From: Botrytis cinerea B05.10
Lineage: Eukaryota > Ascomycota > Leotiomycetes > Helotiales > Sclerotiniaceae
Assembly: GCF_000143535.2 (NCBI RefSeq)
Contig: NC_037324.1
Span: 992,001 to 1,056,000, forward strand
Direction: 5' to 3'
DNA length: 64,000 nt
The position numbers were made by a program, and so were the translations under genes. Below the pieces are notes generated by a model that saw only the letters and a list, made by a program, of their open reading frames with translations, searched no databases and had not been told where the DNA came from. This document shows positions 1 to 11,556 of this stretch, piece after piece. Within the stretch, counting starts at the first letter, position 1. Each line of letters begins with the position of its first letter.

Positions 1-342
1 CGGGATTTTTACTGCGAGTGACGCACGTTGTTTTTGTACTGAGGAGACGCCAGAACCTACTCTGCACTTGGAGTTTGCAATCAAGCATGCTAATAGGTGC
101 TGCTATCGAGTATAGTTTCTAAGGTGGATTGAGATATTGCTCAAGAAAACGCAAACTAATAGTTTTGAAATGATCATCCCTGTGTCATCTATATATACTC
201 TTCTTCAAAGATCACTACTAAATGACAAGACTTCCTCTCTTCAAAGCCCATCCAGAGGACAAGACAGTTCTTTTATACATATGCCTGAATCATTCACAGT
301 GCCTTTTGGACAACGCTATCCTCCATGAAAGCTCTATAGATA
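1..342. other. 3' flank of the thioesterase gene, no gene seen
   Basis: Short open frames on the plus strand here are antisense to the thioesterase gene or lack coding character. Nothing else is recognised. Confidence 0.5.
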
Positions 343-1371
343 TCACAATTTCGATTTCCCATCCGAGTCTTTACTCCACAAGCCATCCCATTCTACTTTA
401 TGCTCTAAATGCTCTTTCCGGGTTGGCACGCGCACTTTGTGATGTTCACATGTGCAATAAATAATCGAGCCATCTTGACTAGTCATGGTACCACGAAGCA
501 TCGCCATCGTTTTGCCGTATTGTACTACTTCAGTATAGATGCGAACAGTTGTGCCTAGGAATCATTAATATTAATCATTCTCTGAACGTGCCATTTCCAG
601 CACATGATCAGATAGAAATCTACGTACCGACAGGAACAGCCCTTAGATAACTCAAATTGAGCGTCCTGGTCACCCCGCCAAGAAAACTACTCCCCGTCAG
701 CATTATCATGTTTCAAATCTACCCCCAAATTCCGAAGGGAAAGAAAAACATACTCCCAAGATCCAGGTTTAGCAACAGGTCCCAAAGCAAATGTAGTACA
801 CATATCAAATATCACACCTCCGGCTCCTCCATGCATCACATTGTTGATATTGCTGTATTGTTCATCTATTAAAAATTCGAACGTTGCAGTTCCTGAGGAG
901 GTGGCATCAATGATTTTGATGTTTTCCATAAGGTGGGAGTCGAAGCCTTTGAAATTTTGGGCTTGGGCGATTAGTCGGTATCTGGGGGTTTGTTAGAGCG
1001 GGGTGGGAAAGGAGGATATAGGACTTAAGGGGGAGAGGAAGAAAAGAGATTGGTATGTGAAGTGAAGAACTAATATGAGAAATTGAGACTAGACAGATCA
1101 ATCGGCATATAGAGAAATCGAATTGATGCTGAAGAACTTCCTGAAGCTGTGATATACTAACTACCCAGGAAGAAAGAGTCCTTCGTTGCACAGAAGACGG
1201 CTAGAAGAATACCACCACCCTACAGGTACAGTACGACACTGTATCATGTACTCCCACTTGGGGCATTGAAGCAGGTAAATTCTTGAGACAGGTACATAGA
1301 GAAAGTAAAAATGAATACCTATCAAAAATCGCTTCGACACCCTTCATAGCCTCCTCCCGTGACTTCGACAT
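343..1371 (-). CDS. Hotdog-fold acyl-CoA thioesterase (PaaI/4HBT type)
   Basis: The gene is read as four exons: 1319-1371, 754-981, 628-686 and 343-554. They join in frame to exactly 184 codons (183 residues). The product starts MSKSREEAMKGVEAIFD. The diagnostic stretch is NVMHGGAGGVIFD near residue 65, the HGG(A/G) loop of the hotdog thioesterase family, where the glycines hold the acyl-CoA thioester and the following Asp is a usual catalytic residue. A second family-like stretch, GGVTRTLNLSYLRAVPVG, crosses the exon 3 region. Family members hydrolyse acyl-CoA or phenylacetyl-CoA-like thioesters in the cytosol or mitochondria; the substrate cannot be told here. The first intron is long (about 337 bases) and the others are about 65-75 bases. 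The P450 gene lies upstream on the same strand, but a shared pathway is only a guess. Confidence 0.85.
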
Positions 1372-2230
1372 ATTGCACCAAATACCCCGTTCTCTCTTCT
1401 TATCCTCCTATCCTACCCAGACTACCCTTGTGCAGGTTAAGAAACGTTAACTGGCTTGGAATAGATGTAAACTGGGCAAAGTATAAGATGTTGAAGCTTC
1501 ACGACAATCCTGTAGTTTGAATTGTATCGAGCACTAGACGCGACGTTCTTGCCGAGGTTCGGATGGCGGATCGGATCGTGAGGTTTGGCGGGGTGAGGTG
1601 AACCGATATACCAATATCTTAAATTCATTAAAATTTAATAATAATTATAATTTACGATATATCAAGCTGAAATTCTCTAATCTGTATAATCTAATGTAAA
1701 TTTATATCACAGAGGATAGCTACGTTACTTGGCCACTTTGGGGTTAGAATAGGTAGTAATAGGAGTCAATAAATTAAATTGACTTGAGGACTGATTACAG
1801 TGATCTGCTCTCCTACATATACCCGGGTTAGACGACATAAGCCCCTAACTGAGCAGTAGTGGTATGCCTGTGTGATACATAATTGGTACATAACACTGAA
1901 CGACTATTGGGTGGTGGTGCACGTGTGGTGCACGTGACATGTGGTTTTCAGTCCGTGAAAAAGATTACACGGCATTATAAAATCATCAATTTTTAAGCCT
2001 TATTGGAACAACAATCGTTTTCCCTCTAATAATGGCCACCAAAAAGAAATCCTTGGAATAATAGTTTCGATATACTCTAAAATCTACGACATGAAATGAC
2101 GTACAGAGAAGTTCTTGCGGTCTTCCATGATATGCTTGCAGGCTACAGTCTTTCGTCTTCCGCATATTGTGTCTCGTCATAGCGCCCGTGTCGATGTTTT
2201 GTTTCATAAGTAGCCTGACGCGATGTTATT
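1372..2230. other. Intergenic region, thioesterase promoter side
   Basis: This stretch lies upstream of the thioesterase and downstream of the P450. It is AT-rich from about 1620 to 1720. No coding frame is convincing. It contains a short direct repeat with two CACGTG cores (annotated separately). Confidence 0.5.
1914..1936. promoter_or_regulatory. Tandem CACGTG E-box pair
   Basis: The 12-base string GTGGTGCACGTG occurs twice with an 11-base period, overlapping by one base, so two CACGTG palindromes sit one helical turn apart. CACGTG is a bHLH (Cbf1/Pho4/SREBP-type) binding core. It lies about 550 bases upstream of the thioesterase start. A regulatory role is inferred only. Confidence 0.35.
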
Positions 2231-4021
2231 TCAATCTTTGCCGATCAAGCACCTCTTACCCCTTGGTGATAACAAGAAGAAGATTTGAGGGTCCATATCC
2301 GCATCACTCATACCCTCGAGCGTGGAGATCTTAGCTTCAGGGAATGCGCGGAAGAAAAGCGCAGTCGCCAGGCGAAGCTCGATTTCTGCCAAGTGCTGTC
2401 CCAAGCAGACTGTGTTTACACAATATTAACGCTTGGAATTCATGCAAAAAGGATGGAATGTAAAGACGTACCTCGTGATCCACCACCAAACGGCATATAG
2501 GCATCCTTCATTTCTCTCGTCGTAGCATTCCATCTGCTTGGCTCGAAGCTCTCTGGATCCGGGAAGTATTCTGCGTTGCGATGTAAGGTATAGGCTTGGG
2601 TGGATACAGTCGTGCCTCCTGGTAGTGCGTAGCCATTGAACTCAACGCCCTCTACTGGAACTACACGTGGTAATGCAGACGGTGCAGCACAGTAAAGACG
2701 TAGCGTTTCCTTGATAACATTGTTCAACAATGGCAGGCTATGGAGATCTGCATCGACGAAGTTAGATGGGAGAGTACTGAGCTCCTCCACTAGTGCCTTC
2801 TTTATCTTGGGGTGCTTGCAAACGGCCCACGTCAGGTATGTCATGGTGTTGGCGGTTGTGTCGCTGCCGGCAATTATAAATGCCATGGCGTTGTTCACAA
2901 TATCGCTGTCAGACAGACCATTCTCATCGCTACGGAATAGTTTTTTAAGAAGCATAGGGTAAGACTCGTTCTTTACGGCTACACACTTCGATCGCTCAAT
3001 CGATTCTTCAGCGTAGTGTCGCAGACGCTTAGCTGACTCGGCTGCCGCCTTGAAAATAGGGATCGGGGCCACACTTGACACCTTCGTTATGAAGGGGAAT
3101 GTGCCCCGAATACCACCAGCGAGCCCATTGGTCTCGATATCCTGGATGTATTGGTTTTTCTGTGGGTTCTCACTCAGTAAAAGTCTCATAAGAACGGAAG
3201 ATTGTTCTAGCTTTCCCCGAAATGACCAGCACCTACCTTTCCAGATTCCAACATCTTAAAGGATTCCCCGAAGCTGAGTTCCCCAATTACATCAGTCGCC
3301 ATGAACATCCACCACTTGAAAATGTCCGCTGCTCCTCGCTTCGCCATTTCCTCTGAAATTCCCTTGACTGCGAGATCCATATTTCGACGAATATACACTT
3401 CCACGGGCCTGAGCGAGGATTCCGACATTGGCGACGAGAGAAGACGTCGGAGATGTCGATGATGGCCAATTTCAGTTGTGTTGAACACATTGAGGACGGT
3501 TGGGGGCGTGAAGGATTTGTACCACTGCGATTTCTTGAAGGAACTCTTGACATTGTGGATCTTTTTCGTTGCAGCAATATCGGAAACATGCACCTCCGTT
3601 GGGCTCACTCGGACGATCGAGCCTGAGTAAATGTTAATATCATAATCGCTGGGCGCATACACACATGTGAATGCTTACCATATTTACAGTGCAGGTTGTG
3701 AACATATAAAGTTCGATCCCCCTTAACGATTTTATACCGTAGGAAAGCCGATGTCCATTTCGTGTACCAAGGACCAGGCAATCGAGCCAAAGGGTTTGCG
3801 AAAACATTATAGATAATAAGCTAGCTTTTTGGTGAGAACAATACATGGTATGAATTTCTGATAAATTATTTTCTTCAAAGCCAACGTAGTGGTGCAAGGG
3901 AAGCTTTTCTCACCGTAGCAATCGTAACAGCTACGAGGACTACTACCGTCCCCCTCTCCACGGGCAGGGATTGAATGTTGAGCAACATGATCGGGCACAA
4001 TACGTTGTTGAGATTAAGCAT
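2231..4021 (-). CDS. Cytochrome P450 monooxygenase
   Basis: This is a multi-exon gene coding for a microsomal P450 of about 500 residues. After the N-terminal hydrophobic segment and a first intron, translation gives YNVFANPLARLPGPWYTKW, the proline-rich hinge region. Later exons carry the I-helix oxygen-binding motif AGSDTT (AFIIAGSDTTAN), the K-helix KETLR (ExxR), the FEPSRW segment and the heme signature FGGGSRVCLGQHLA, whose Cys ligates iron and is completed across the last intron. The stop is at 2231-2233. Introns near 3185-3235, 3625-3680 and 3800-3920 fit GT-AG rules and keep frame. Such P450s hydroxylate lipophilic substrates, often in secondary metabolism or detoxification; the substrate is not predictable. 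The start is uncertain: ATG at 4021 or 3988, and an extra upstream mini-exon near 4075 is possible. Confidence 0.88.
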
Positions 4022-5539
4022 TCAAAAAATGGGAAATTTTACAACTACTATACTAACCCCAATTATATGCAGTGCCATAACGGTCTCCGGCAATTGAAAG
4101 CAAGTGCGAGCAGAGCTCGTTGAGCCTTCCATCATTTACTTGTGTTTCGTCGATTTCAGAATGGACAGCCTCGTAGTCCGAAGTCCGAATTTTAGCCATG
4201 TTTGATCGGAACCGAAAAAACGATCCCGTCCGTAAACTGGGGAAGCTACAGGAGGAAACTAATCGAGTTTCCGCCCCACCTAATTCCCACCCTTACACCA
4301 ATAACTTTTTTGATGATTACTACTAACACGATCTAATACTAAATGGTCACGGAGTGTCTCGATTACATACTAGAGCATATCGATAGAGGTTAAATGACTA
4401 GAATAAGAAATCTAGAGAGGAAAGAGATTCTTAAGAAATCTCTATATCTCGTTATATAATAAAGTATCGCTTAGTTTAAGCTAGTCTCAAACTGAGGTAA
4501 CTATGATGAGATATCACTAGACGCGTAAAATTTGTTATATATAGCCACTCTCTTGATCGCCCCTTCCGTGTCCTCCGATTTGACCGCAAATCCTACTCTA
4601 GTCTAATTCTTCAAATCATAATGATATGATCTAGCAAGAGCCAAGACTAAACTATTCACCAACTTCTTTAAGACTTAACAGCTCCAATCGCGGACCTTTG
4701 TACATGGGGTGGGATTGTGATCTTGATGTAAGCATAATTTGAAACTTTATGGAAGATGTAATTTTCGACAGTTCATTTGTATTGGTTTGAGGGCAATAAT
4801 CATGATGTAGTACCTACAATTTAGATTCTAGTTGTCAAATTGTATTCCATCTGAAGAGCTAGCTATGTATAGAATAAATAATCCTTCTATAGGCAGTACT
4901 ATTATAGTAATAGCTCGTCTTTGGAATAATAGACTATGAATAACCTAAAGCCATCTATTCGCCCGTTTGCAATATAAGTTTTTATTACATCACATACTAA
5001 AATTATCGATTGATAGTAATGAAAATCACAGAGCAGAATTAGATTAATAGAATGAAAAAGTAGTAGAAGTAAAGAATCTAAAAATATTAATATTGAGCGT
5101 ATCACATGTATTACAAGGGTAATATCAGAATAGCCTTAAATATCCATAATCAGATAAAAGAACTAGTATGCTGAGGAAGAAAAGTCTTCCTAATGTGATC
5201 AAGATCTATGTAGGTAATGATCACATGACTAAATATTCGTCATTCACTAGACGTCGACGAGGGTCTAGGCATAACAAAGCGAGGACATATATCCTATAAG
5301 ATTTCTACCCTTTAACTAATAAGAAAGAAGAGAAGTAACCCTTTAGGGTATAAGTCATTTTCTATATCTCTTTAGAATTCCCTCCAACAAACGAGCCCTA
5401 GTCTGTCGCTTTTGTTTTGTTTTGTTGTAAGAGTCGTAAGTATTGAGGAAACAACTTTTCGATATAGATTGATGGATTCTAGAAGAATATTAGAGAATTG
5501 AGTGTATTTTAAATTTGAAGATACTTACATGTGTAAACT
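4022..5539. other. AT-rich gene-free stretch
   Basis: The first 200 bases are the P450 promoter side. From about 4300 on the DNA is AT-rich, full of TA steps and stops in all frames, as in mutated (RIP-like) or relic DNA of filamentous ascomycetes. No transposon protein or terminal repeat could be recognised. Confidence 0.5.
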
Positions 5540-6229
5540 TTAAAATGTTCCGAGCAAGCCAGCTGCGAATACTAGTAGAATCGCTGCTACTGTAGCCGCC
5601 AATAGAATCTCTGGTGTACTGAGTCCAGTAATCTCGACATGGTGCTCTCTATGAAGTCTAATAATTGTGAGGTGAAGTCGAGCAATCTCGGCACGGTGCT
5701 GTTGACGAAGTTCAGTAATTTCGAGATGGCGTTCTTCATGAAGTCGAGTAATCTCGGCATGACGTTGTTGATGAAGTCCCACAATCTCGAGACGTTGCTC
5801 TGCAGTCAATTCGCCAAGGTTGACCATATCTTCGCTATCAGATAGATATCCTTCATTAATTTCAAGACGAGGTCCAGTAATTTCGAAATGGCGTTCTTCA
5901 TGAAGTCGAGCAATCTCGGCATGGTGTTGTTGATGAAGTTCAGTAATTTCGAGATGGCGTTGATGAAGTCGAGCAATCTCGGCATGGTGTTGTTGATGAA
6001 GTCGAGCAATCTCGGCATGGTGTTGTTGATGAAGTCCCACAATCTCGAGACGGCGCTCTTCTTGAAATCTACGAAGTTCAACAATCTCGAGACGCTGCTC
6101 TGCAATCAATTCGCCAAGGTTGACCATATCTTCGCTATCAGATAGATGTCCTTCTTCTTGATCTTGTTCTTGATTATGAACAACTAGAGTTTGGTTCGGA
6201 CTTGCTGACTTGAAGTTATTAGCAAACAT
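5540..6229 (-). CDS. Hendecad-repeat coiled-coil protein with C-terminal membrane anchor
   Basis: This single open frame encodes 229 residues and is not recognised as a known family. The N-terminal 25 residues are polar. Then comes the block EGHLSDSEDMVNLGEL followed by repeats of the type LHQQHHAEIAR, 11 residues each (33 bases), running to about residue 200. A second block, EGYLSDSEDMVNLGEL, near residue 128 shows that a roughly 100-residue segment was duplicated. Leu and Ile at fixed places in each 11-mer fit a hendecad coiled coil. The last 25 residues (STPEILLAATVAAILLV...) form one hydrophobic helix ending almost at the stop, as in tail-anchored membrane proteins. The gene stands alone in AT-rich DNA. 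The repeats leave other frames open too, so the strand choice rests on the start, the acidic blocks and the C-terminal helix. Expression is unproven. Confidence 0.6.
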   Translation of the reverse strand: MFANNFKSASPNQTLVVHNQEQDQEEGHLSDSEDMVNLGELIAEQRLEIVELRRFQEERRLEIVGLHQQHHAEIARLHQQHHAEIARLHQRHLEITELHQQHHAEIARLHEERHFEITGPRLEINEGYLSDSEDMVNLGELTAEQRLEIVGLHQQRHAEITRLHEERHLEITELRQQHRAEIARLHLTIIRLHREHHVEITGLSTPEILLAATVAAILLVFAAGLLGTF

Positions 6230-8354
6230 AATTTTAAATGAATTTAATGTCAGAAAGACAATGAGGTGTTGTGATATTGTTGAAGTTTGTGTAGTGTATT
6301 ATTAGGATTTGTTCAGATTTGTTTGTATTTTTTAGAATCGATTGAAGCAGAAACATTATTGTGTTATATAATACATACCTAACAATGAGATAAAGGCTGA
6401 ATGCTTAGCGCCCAAGGGTATGGGTATGTAAAGTTGTTTATTCAAAAGTCATCTGATGAAAAGAAGATTTCTATGAATATGTAGTAATAGTTCTTCACTA
6501 GTTTGAACCGATTTAATTAGCTAACGTGTTAGTTTCAGATATGAGCTGTATTAACATACACTAACTTTCAATATATCTTGATTCTTATTACAGTCTCTTA
6601 CTTTGATACGTGGAATACATGTGTATAAATCTAAGTGAATAACTTCAATTCAATAGTTGCTATACCGTAGCTTTAAGCGAACATGAAAGCGACTAGCTCT
6701 TTCAATAACTCTTATTTAAGATTTTACTAGTTCTTATACAATAGCAAGGTTTTTAGATAAAGGACAACTTTGATAATTAGGATCTACTAATTATGGATAC
6801 TATGCCATCTGTAGCCTTCTTACACAAATAGTATACATTAAACACGTTATTGCAGCTATCGGTTCTGGGATGGAGAGATAGTTTGTATCAGTAAGCCATC
6901 ATGTATCAGTAAGCCATCATGTATCCACATTCCAGCGAGTGCCTTACCTACCATATAGTAAAGGTTACCTTTCATGACTCCAACAAACATTGCAAGCCAT
7001 CAACAAAGGCTCCGGTTGCATCATACAGCAACTCCTGGGTCAATACGTTGATCTTGTTAATTTGATAAGATGGAGATAGAGTGAGATGAAAGACGTCTTC
7101 CAAGTACCATTCTTACGCCAGGAAATGCCGGCTTATATCGACTTCATACAGCAGTACATCCAGATACACTTTTTCGGCCTAAATCTTGGTGGATTTTTTG
7201 CACCCGGGGCTCTTGATCCTATCATCGATCTAAAAATGCTACCCTTCTCCGTCCACGTATCCATCGTCTAAATTGATGTGCCATCCGGATCGCATTCTCA
7301 GCTGGCGAATGTCGATTATCTCTGAGAAGTAGTTTTCAAGAATATAATTACCCAGAGTCTACTACTTCGACTATTGCAATATATATTGCTATACCGAAAT
7401 CATTAGTTGCGTAGCTTCAAGGAAAAATGGACAGCTTTTAAACTATAAAATTATTGTTAGCTGCCTGACTAGCTGGCTGGCAGAGGGTTTATCATCTACA
7501 ATATAAAAACAGCTACAATGAACAGCAAGCTCCAACTTCCGAAAAAGCCATCCAAGTCAATCCACCAGTCCTCATCCTCTCAAACCCTCAAACCCTCAAA
7601 CTCAAGACTCCTCCGACGAGTATCGCACAAAACTATTCATAGGTGTCAGGATATGGATCATGTGACCGTGCTAGCGCCAGCCTTTCGGCACTACAGCAAT
7701 ACGTTTCGTTGTCCTAGCTTTTAGAACCTTAAGCAATATTACAACAGTGTGAACCATAGTACTATATTGACTTCACCATCCCCATGGTGATACCAACAAT
7801 AGATATTTAAATCTCAAACCATTAAATCTACCCTTGATTAATACAAAGGTTTGCTTTCTCCTATTAATCATAGGATACAGAGCTGTGCAATGTTCAATCC
7901 TCCAAATAGAGGATAGTTATTGTTCAGAATCCGAAAGTAATAATACTTCAGCGTGAAAATTATACACGCTAACGCACATAGGTATGATTTTGATTATTCT
8001 TATGAGTCTTGATGATGTATAACGCCGCCCTGAAGTAGCTAAGAGCGGGCGTAGTAGTTTAGGAGTGGTGTGGTATGCACTGAGTTTTATATCACGTGAC
8101 TTTATAAATCAACCCGTCTGTTCAGTCATTGTTCGGGGGCCAATACGTGCCCCTTCTCTATGAAGCGTAGTTTGTAGAATGTTCCTCAAATTTGAACAAT
8201 ATTCTCTTTCGTAGTATATAAGAGATGATTATTGCTCTCATATCTCATATCTCAGATCATTATCCTTAGTACTATCCTAGAATAAGACATTAGACTAGCG
8301 ACTACCAGACACATCTAAGAACCTATCCGATACCACTTCAACAACAAAGAAACC
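6230..8354. other. AT-rich gene-poor stretch
   Basis: Mostly AT-rich DNA without convincing coding sequence. An 18-base direct duplication (AGTAAGCCATCATGTATC) sits at about 6891-6926. A 61-codon open frame at 7086-7271 and a fragment on the other strand near 6985-7050 might be gene relics but are too short to identify. A CACGTG core lies at about 8094, roughly 260 bases before the next gene. Confidence 0.45.
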
Positions 8355-9104
8355 ATGTCTTCCACAGATTTTTCCAGCCTCACAAAGCTTCCCGCGGAAA
8401 TCAGACTCCAAGTCTGGCGACTTGCGGCGGAGAACGCCTTGAATCCTCCTCGTGCCATCATCGAATTGCGCAATGGACTACCAAGAACTATCCCAGTCCT
8501 CAGCATCAACGCCGAAGCTCGTGATGAGGCTTTATCACACACAGATTTGAGAAGCATTCCTCGATTCTCTTTGCCCGAAGACCGGGTACATTTAAACCGA
8601 CTAGGCCTCAGTCAAGAAGATCGAGAGGAGTTTATTCGGGATAGCCCTCGGGATTGGTACAGCATAGAAAAAGATGTCTTTGTCATGGGGCCAAGTGGCC
8701 TTATCTCACATTCTTTCTGTTATAATCCGTCCTTTAGAAATGCAATCAAAACTATCGCAATCCCATCTTTTGTGTTGCATTGCGACGGCAGCCTGACTAT
8801 GCGTCAACTTCGATGGCAGACGAGATACATGATGGGTTACCTGGGATTAAAAACCGTGATACTTCTTAGGGACGATCCGGAGCAAGAACCAATTTCCCAC
8901 CAAAACCTCATCCAGAACACATGTTTTTACCGCCGCACGAACGACATCAGAATCAAGATCGGGGACAGCCTTTCACCATTGGAGTTGCACCTAATTGGAT
9001 TCTATACCGGCTTTTTCCATGACCTCGTCTCTACGATGCGCAGAGTCGTGAGGCCAGACTGGCAGTCACCGGAGATCAAATGGGGATGCTTGGTTCGACA
9101 CTGA
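8355..9104 (+). CDS. 2EXR-domain protein (F-box-like), intronless
   Basis: A single exon of 249 residues. The N-terminus FSSLTKLPAEIRLQVWRLA matches the start of the 2EXR domain, an F-box-like module greatly expanded in Leotiomycetes and other Pezizomycotina. It is followed by the typical PRAIIEL and a segment on ancient-residue recycling (VLSINAEARDEAL). Lengths of 230-350 residues are usual. The biochemical role of 2EXR proteins is not established. The start ATG at 8355 follows an AC-rich leader and precedes the domain by only 8 residues, so it is well placed. The C-terminus looks normal and no intron is needed. The gene is isolated between AT-rich DNA upstream and a 2.4 kb gap downstream. 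Confidence 0.85.
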   Translation: MSSTDFSSLTKLPAEIRLQVWRLAAENALNPPRAIIELRNGLPRTIPVLSINAEARDEALSHTDLRSIPRFSLPEDRVHLNRLGLSQEDREEFIRDSPRDWYSIEKDVFVMGPSGLISHSFCYNPSFRNAIKTIAIPSFVLHCDGSLTMRQLRWQTRYMMGYLGLKTVILLRDDPEQEPISHQNLIQNTCFYRRTNDIRIKIGDSLSPLELHLIGFYTGFFHDLVSTMRRVVRPDWQSPEIKWGCLVRH

Positions 9105-11090
9105 CCTTGGGATCATGAGGAGGACGAGGGCATCAACAGACATACACACACATACACACACACACGCCGAAATTGTATGAACACGAATCATTTGGTGTTT
9201 TGGAGTTGGTTGATTGAGATTTAAATTGAAAGTCCCTCAAAATTTTTAAAAAAAAAACATAAAACCTAAAAACCTAAAAGCCCTACAAAAAATTGCTCGA
9301 CATTCATAAATGGCGTTAATTTCACACAAGTAAAGTGTGAGCATGATGGCAGGCAGGACGTAGCCTTCGATCGATAAATAAGAATCATAAGTTATCAAAA
9401 ACGAATTAAAAACTGTATCAAATCCTCGAATGTGACGAGATTAAATGTGTGAATATTGTGACTAAGAAAATAGAAGTAAATGAAGATGTAACAAGATTTT
9501 CAGGAGAAAACAATTGAACCAAGTCATTGATAAAGTCAAAAATATCTGATGCACGGACAATCTCCCAAGACAAGCTTTTTAATTAAGCTTCATAATAGGG
9601 CGGGGAAAAAGTCGTGAAACATAAACTGTACACAATCCTTCATAATTGTTGATCAGCTTGGCCTGTTGATCTGCTTTTGTGATAATTTCGGTTTCTCTGC
9701 ATCAGGAAACTTCGCCGATTTAAGTGCCGTTGTAACTTGTTTCGCCTTACATCACTGATAAGAAGCATTTGAACATCCGTATGTTTCTTTGTCCAGCGCT
9801 TAATCTCGCTTTGCAATGATCACCATCAGTTCAATGAGAGGTGTGCGTATGGGCGTCTCATGTGCGCCATGCTGTCTTGATTTTCTTTGAATCGAAATTG
9901 TTCAACAAAGCGTGGAGCGTAAAGCAAGTGAATCATTGAAAGTGGTCACTGGAACCTCAAATTTGTGGTTTGTTAGACATATCGATCTGGATTTGACTCA
10001 TATGAGAGAAGTCTTGGGTGAAAGCGCATTAAAAATCACGATAGACTGGTGACGAACGGCTGGCAATGAGAAATCAAAAGTACTGAGGATTGTGTGACAA
10101 CTTTGAGCAATCCAGACAGGTGCATGTACTCCCTATGCTTCCCACCAACGCTGAGCGGCAGGCATTATCTTATGACTGCGAAAACAAAAATGCAAGGGTA
10201 GATTTAGGACGTTGTACTTGTGTTTGTTTGCGTGCTTCATGATGAGATTATATCGTGAAGTCGAAATAGATTCGAGAACAAAAGAAAGGAACTTCCTTTC
10301 TGCCTTGTTTGAACTCGCATTCGCATTCGTTCAGAGGCTAAACAGATGGATGACTACTACCTAGTAGGAACAAAAGAAATTGATGCAAAATTTGGAAGCG
10401 CTTTCACGATCAACTCCCAATCGATCCGAATATCTGAACCCCAGAGTCCATATATGAAAGATGTGACTTCACAAGTGGGGGGAGAGAACAAGGCTGGCTC
10501 CTTTCTTGGTGTTGAGATATCGTCCCTTGCAGCAAACAAACATGCAAACAAACCACAGCCACATTGGCAAGTCCTACGGATATCCCGAATTAGCAACAGG
10601 AGCTGACCCTGAGAAATGAAGATTTGGGGCCGGAGTACAATGCACTTCATCGATCCCAGGAAAAGGCAAAGGGTGGATCTCAAGGAATCAAAGGAAGTTC
10701 AGACGGTTGATCGATTGGATGTGAAACATTCAGACCCTGTCAAGAATTAGCACGCAGTGCAATTAATAGGATAAAATTCCCATTTGAATTTAGCCGTCGC
10801 CTTCTGGATCTTGTGTGTAGGTAGGCTCATAGGTAACGGTGATTCTCTAACAGTTGGAGATGGGTAGATCTTGGTTACATTCGTACCTGTACCCGTCCTT
10901 TGTACCTGTGATGCCAAGGAGATGATGAGAATGAATTCCCCTATTCGTGACCAGTCCGAGGGATGGAGCCAGGTGAATCTAGTAAATCAGACTTAGACAA
11001 TGATTTAATAAGACTGTTTTTCCCTTCATTTTTCGGATGGAGTCTTTCGAAATCTTTCATCACACTTTCACACTTGCACACAGTCATCAT

Positions 11091-11124
<34 letters not shown>

Positions 11125-11556
11125 TCACACCCTCACACCCTCACACCCTTACACACGTCTCTTTTTGCGTGTCCCTTCCCTTCCCCACAAACTCCGTGTT
11201 ACTGCTGGGTGCTGGGTGCTGGGTGCTGGGTATCAGGTAATGCCTGGGTAATTCAATTCATAGACCATTCGTCGCTGATTCGCCGCAATCGCCAGTGCAC
11301 CAACAACCGGCAGGAAGACCATCAAACCATTCCTTTCAGGCTTTGTCCTTCTTTGATTCGCTTCCTTAGGCTTGGCCATCCCCCCAAGACGAATCCACCA
11401 ATCCACCAATCCACAAGAAATCCCTGTCGATTTGCAACTCCTCCACCAGAAATATTAATACGCTCCAAATACCGAAATCGTTCCTTTCTTTTTATTAATC
11501 ACCTCTTTCCACAGGGGTGATTTGCTGCTTCATCTATCAAACTGGCCAAATTCATC
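9105..11556. other. Long intergenic region with simple repeats
   Basis: No protein gene is supported; open frames at 10346-10683 lie on both strands without coding signatures. Simple repeats include CA-rich DNA at about 9141-9166, a CTCTCA/TCTCAC run at about 11090-11130 followed by CCTCACA repeats, and four copies of GCTGGGT at about 11204-11232. The last 500 bases are pyrimidine-rich and probably hold the promoter and 5' UTR of the F-box gene. Confidence 0.5.

Noticed and set aside
343..4021. Thioesterase plus P450 as a biosynthetic gene cluster
   Set aside because: Only two enzymes, no core synthase nearby and the window edge cuts the context; adjacency alone is weak.
6891..6926. CRISPR-like or transposon-end repeat from the 18-base duplication
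   Set aside because: Only two adjacent copies with no spacer and no associated gene; a simple duplication, and CRISPR is not expected in a fungal nucleus.
7086..7271. 61-codon frame starting MKDVFQVPFLRQEMPAY
   Set aside because: Protein-like in composition, but too short, isolated in AT-rich DNA and not identifiable; possibly a relic only.
10346..10683. Possible small genes on both strands
   Set aside because: No coding signature, no intron or promoter logic, and the frames are antisense to each other.
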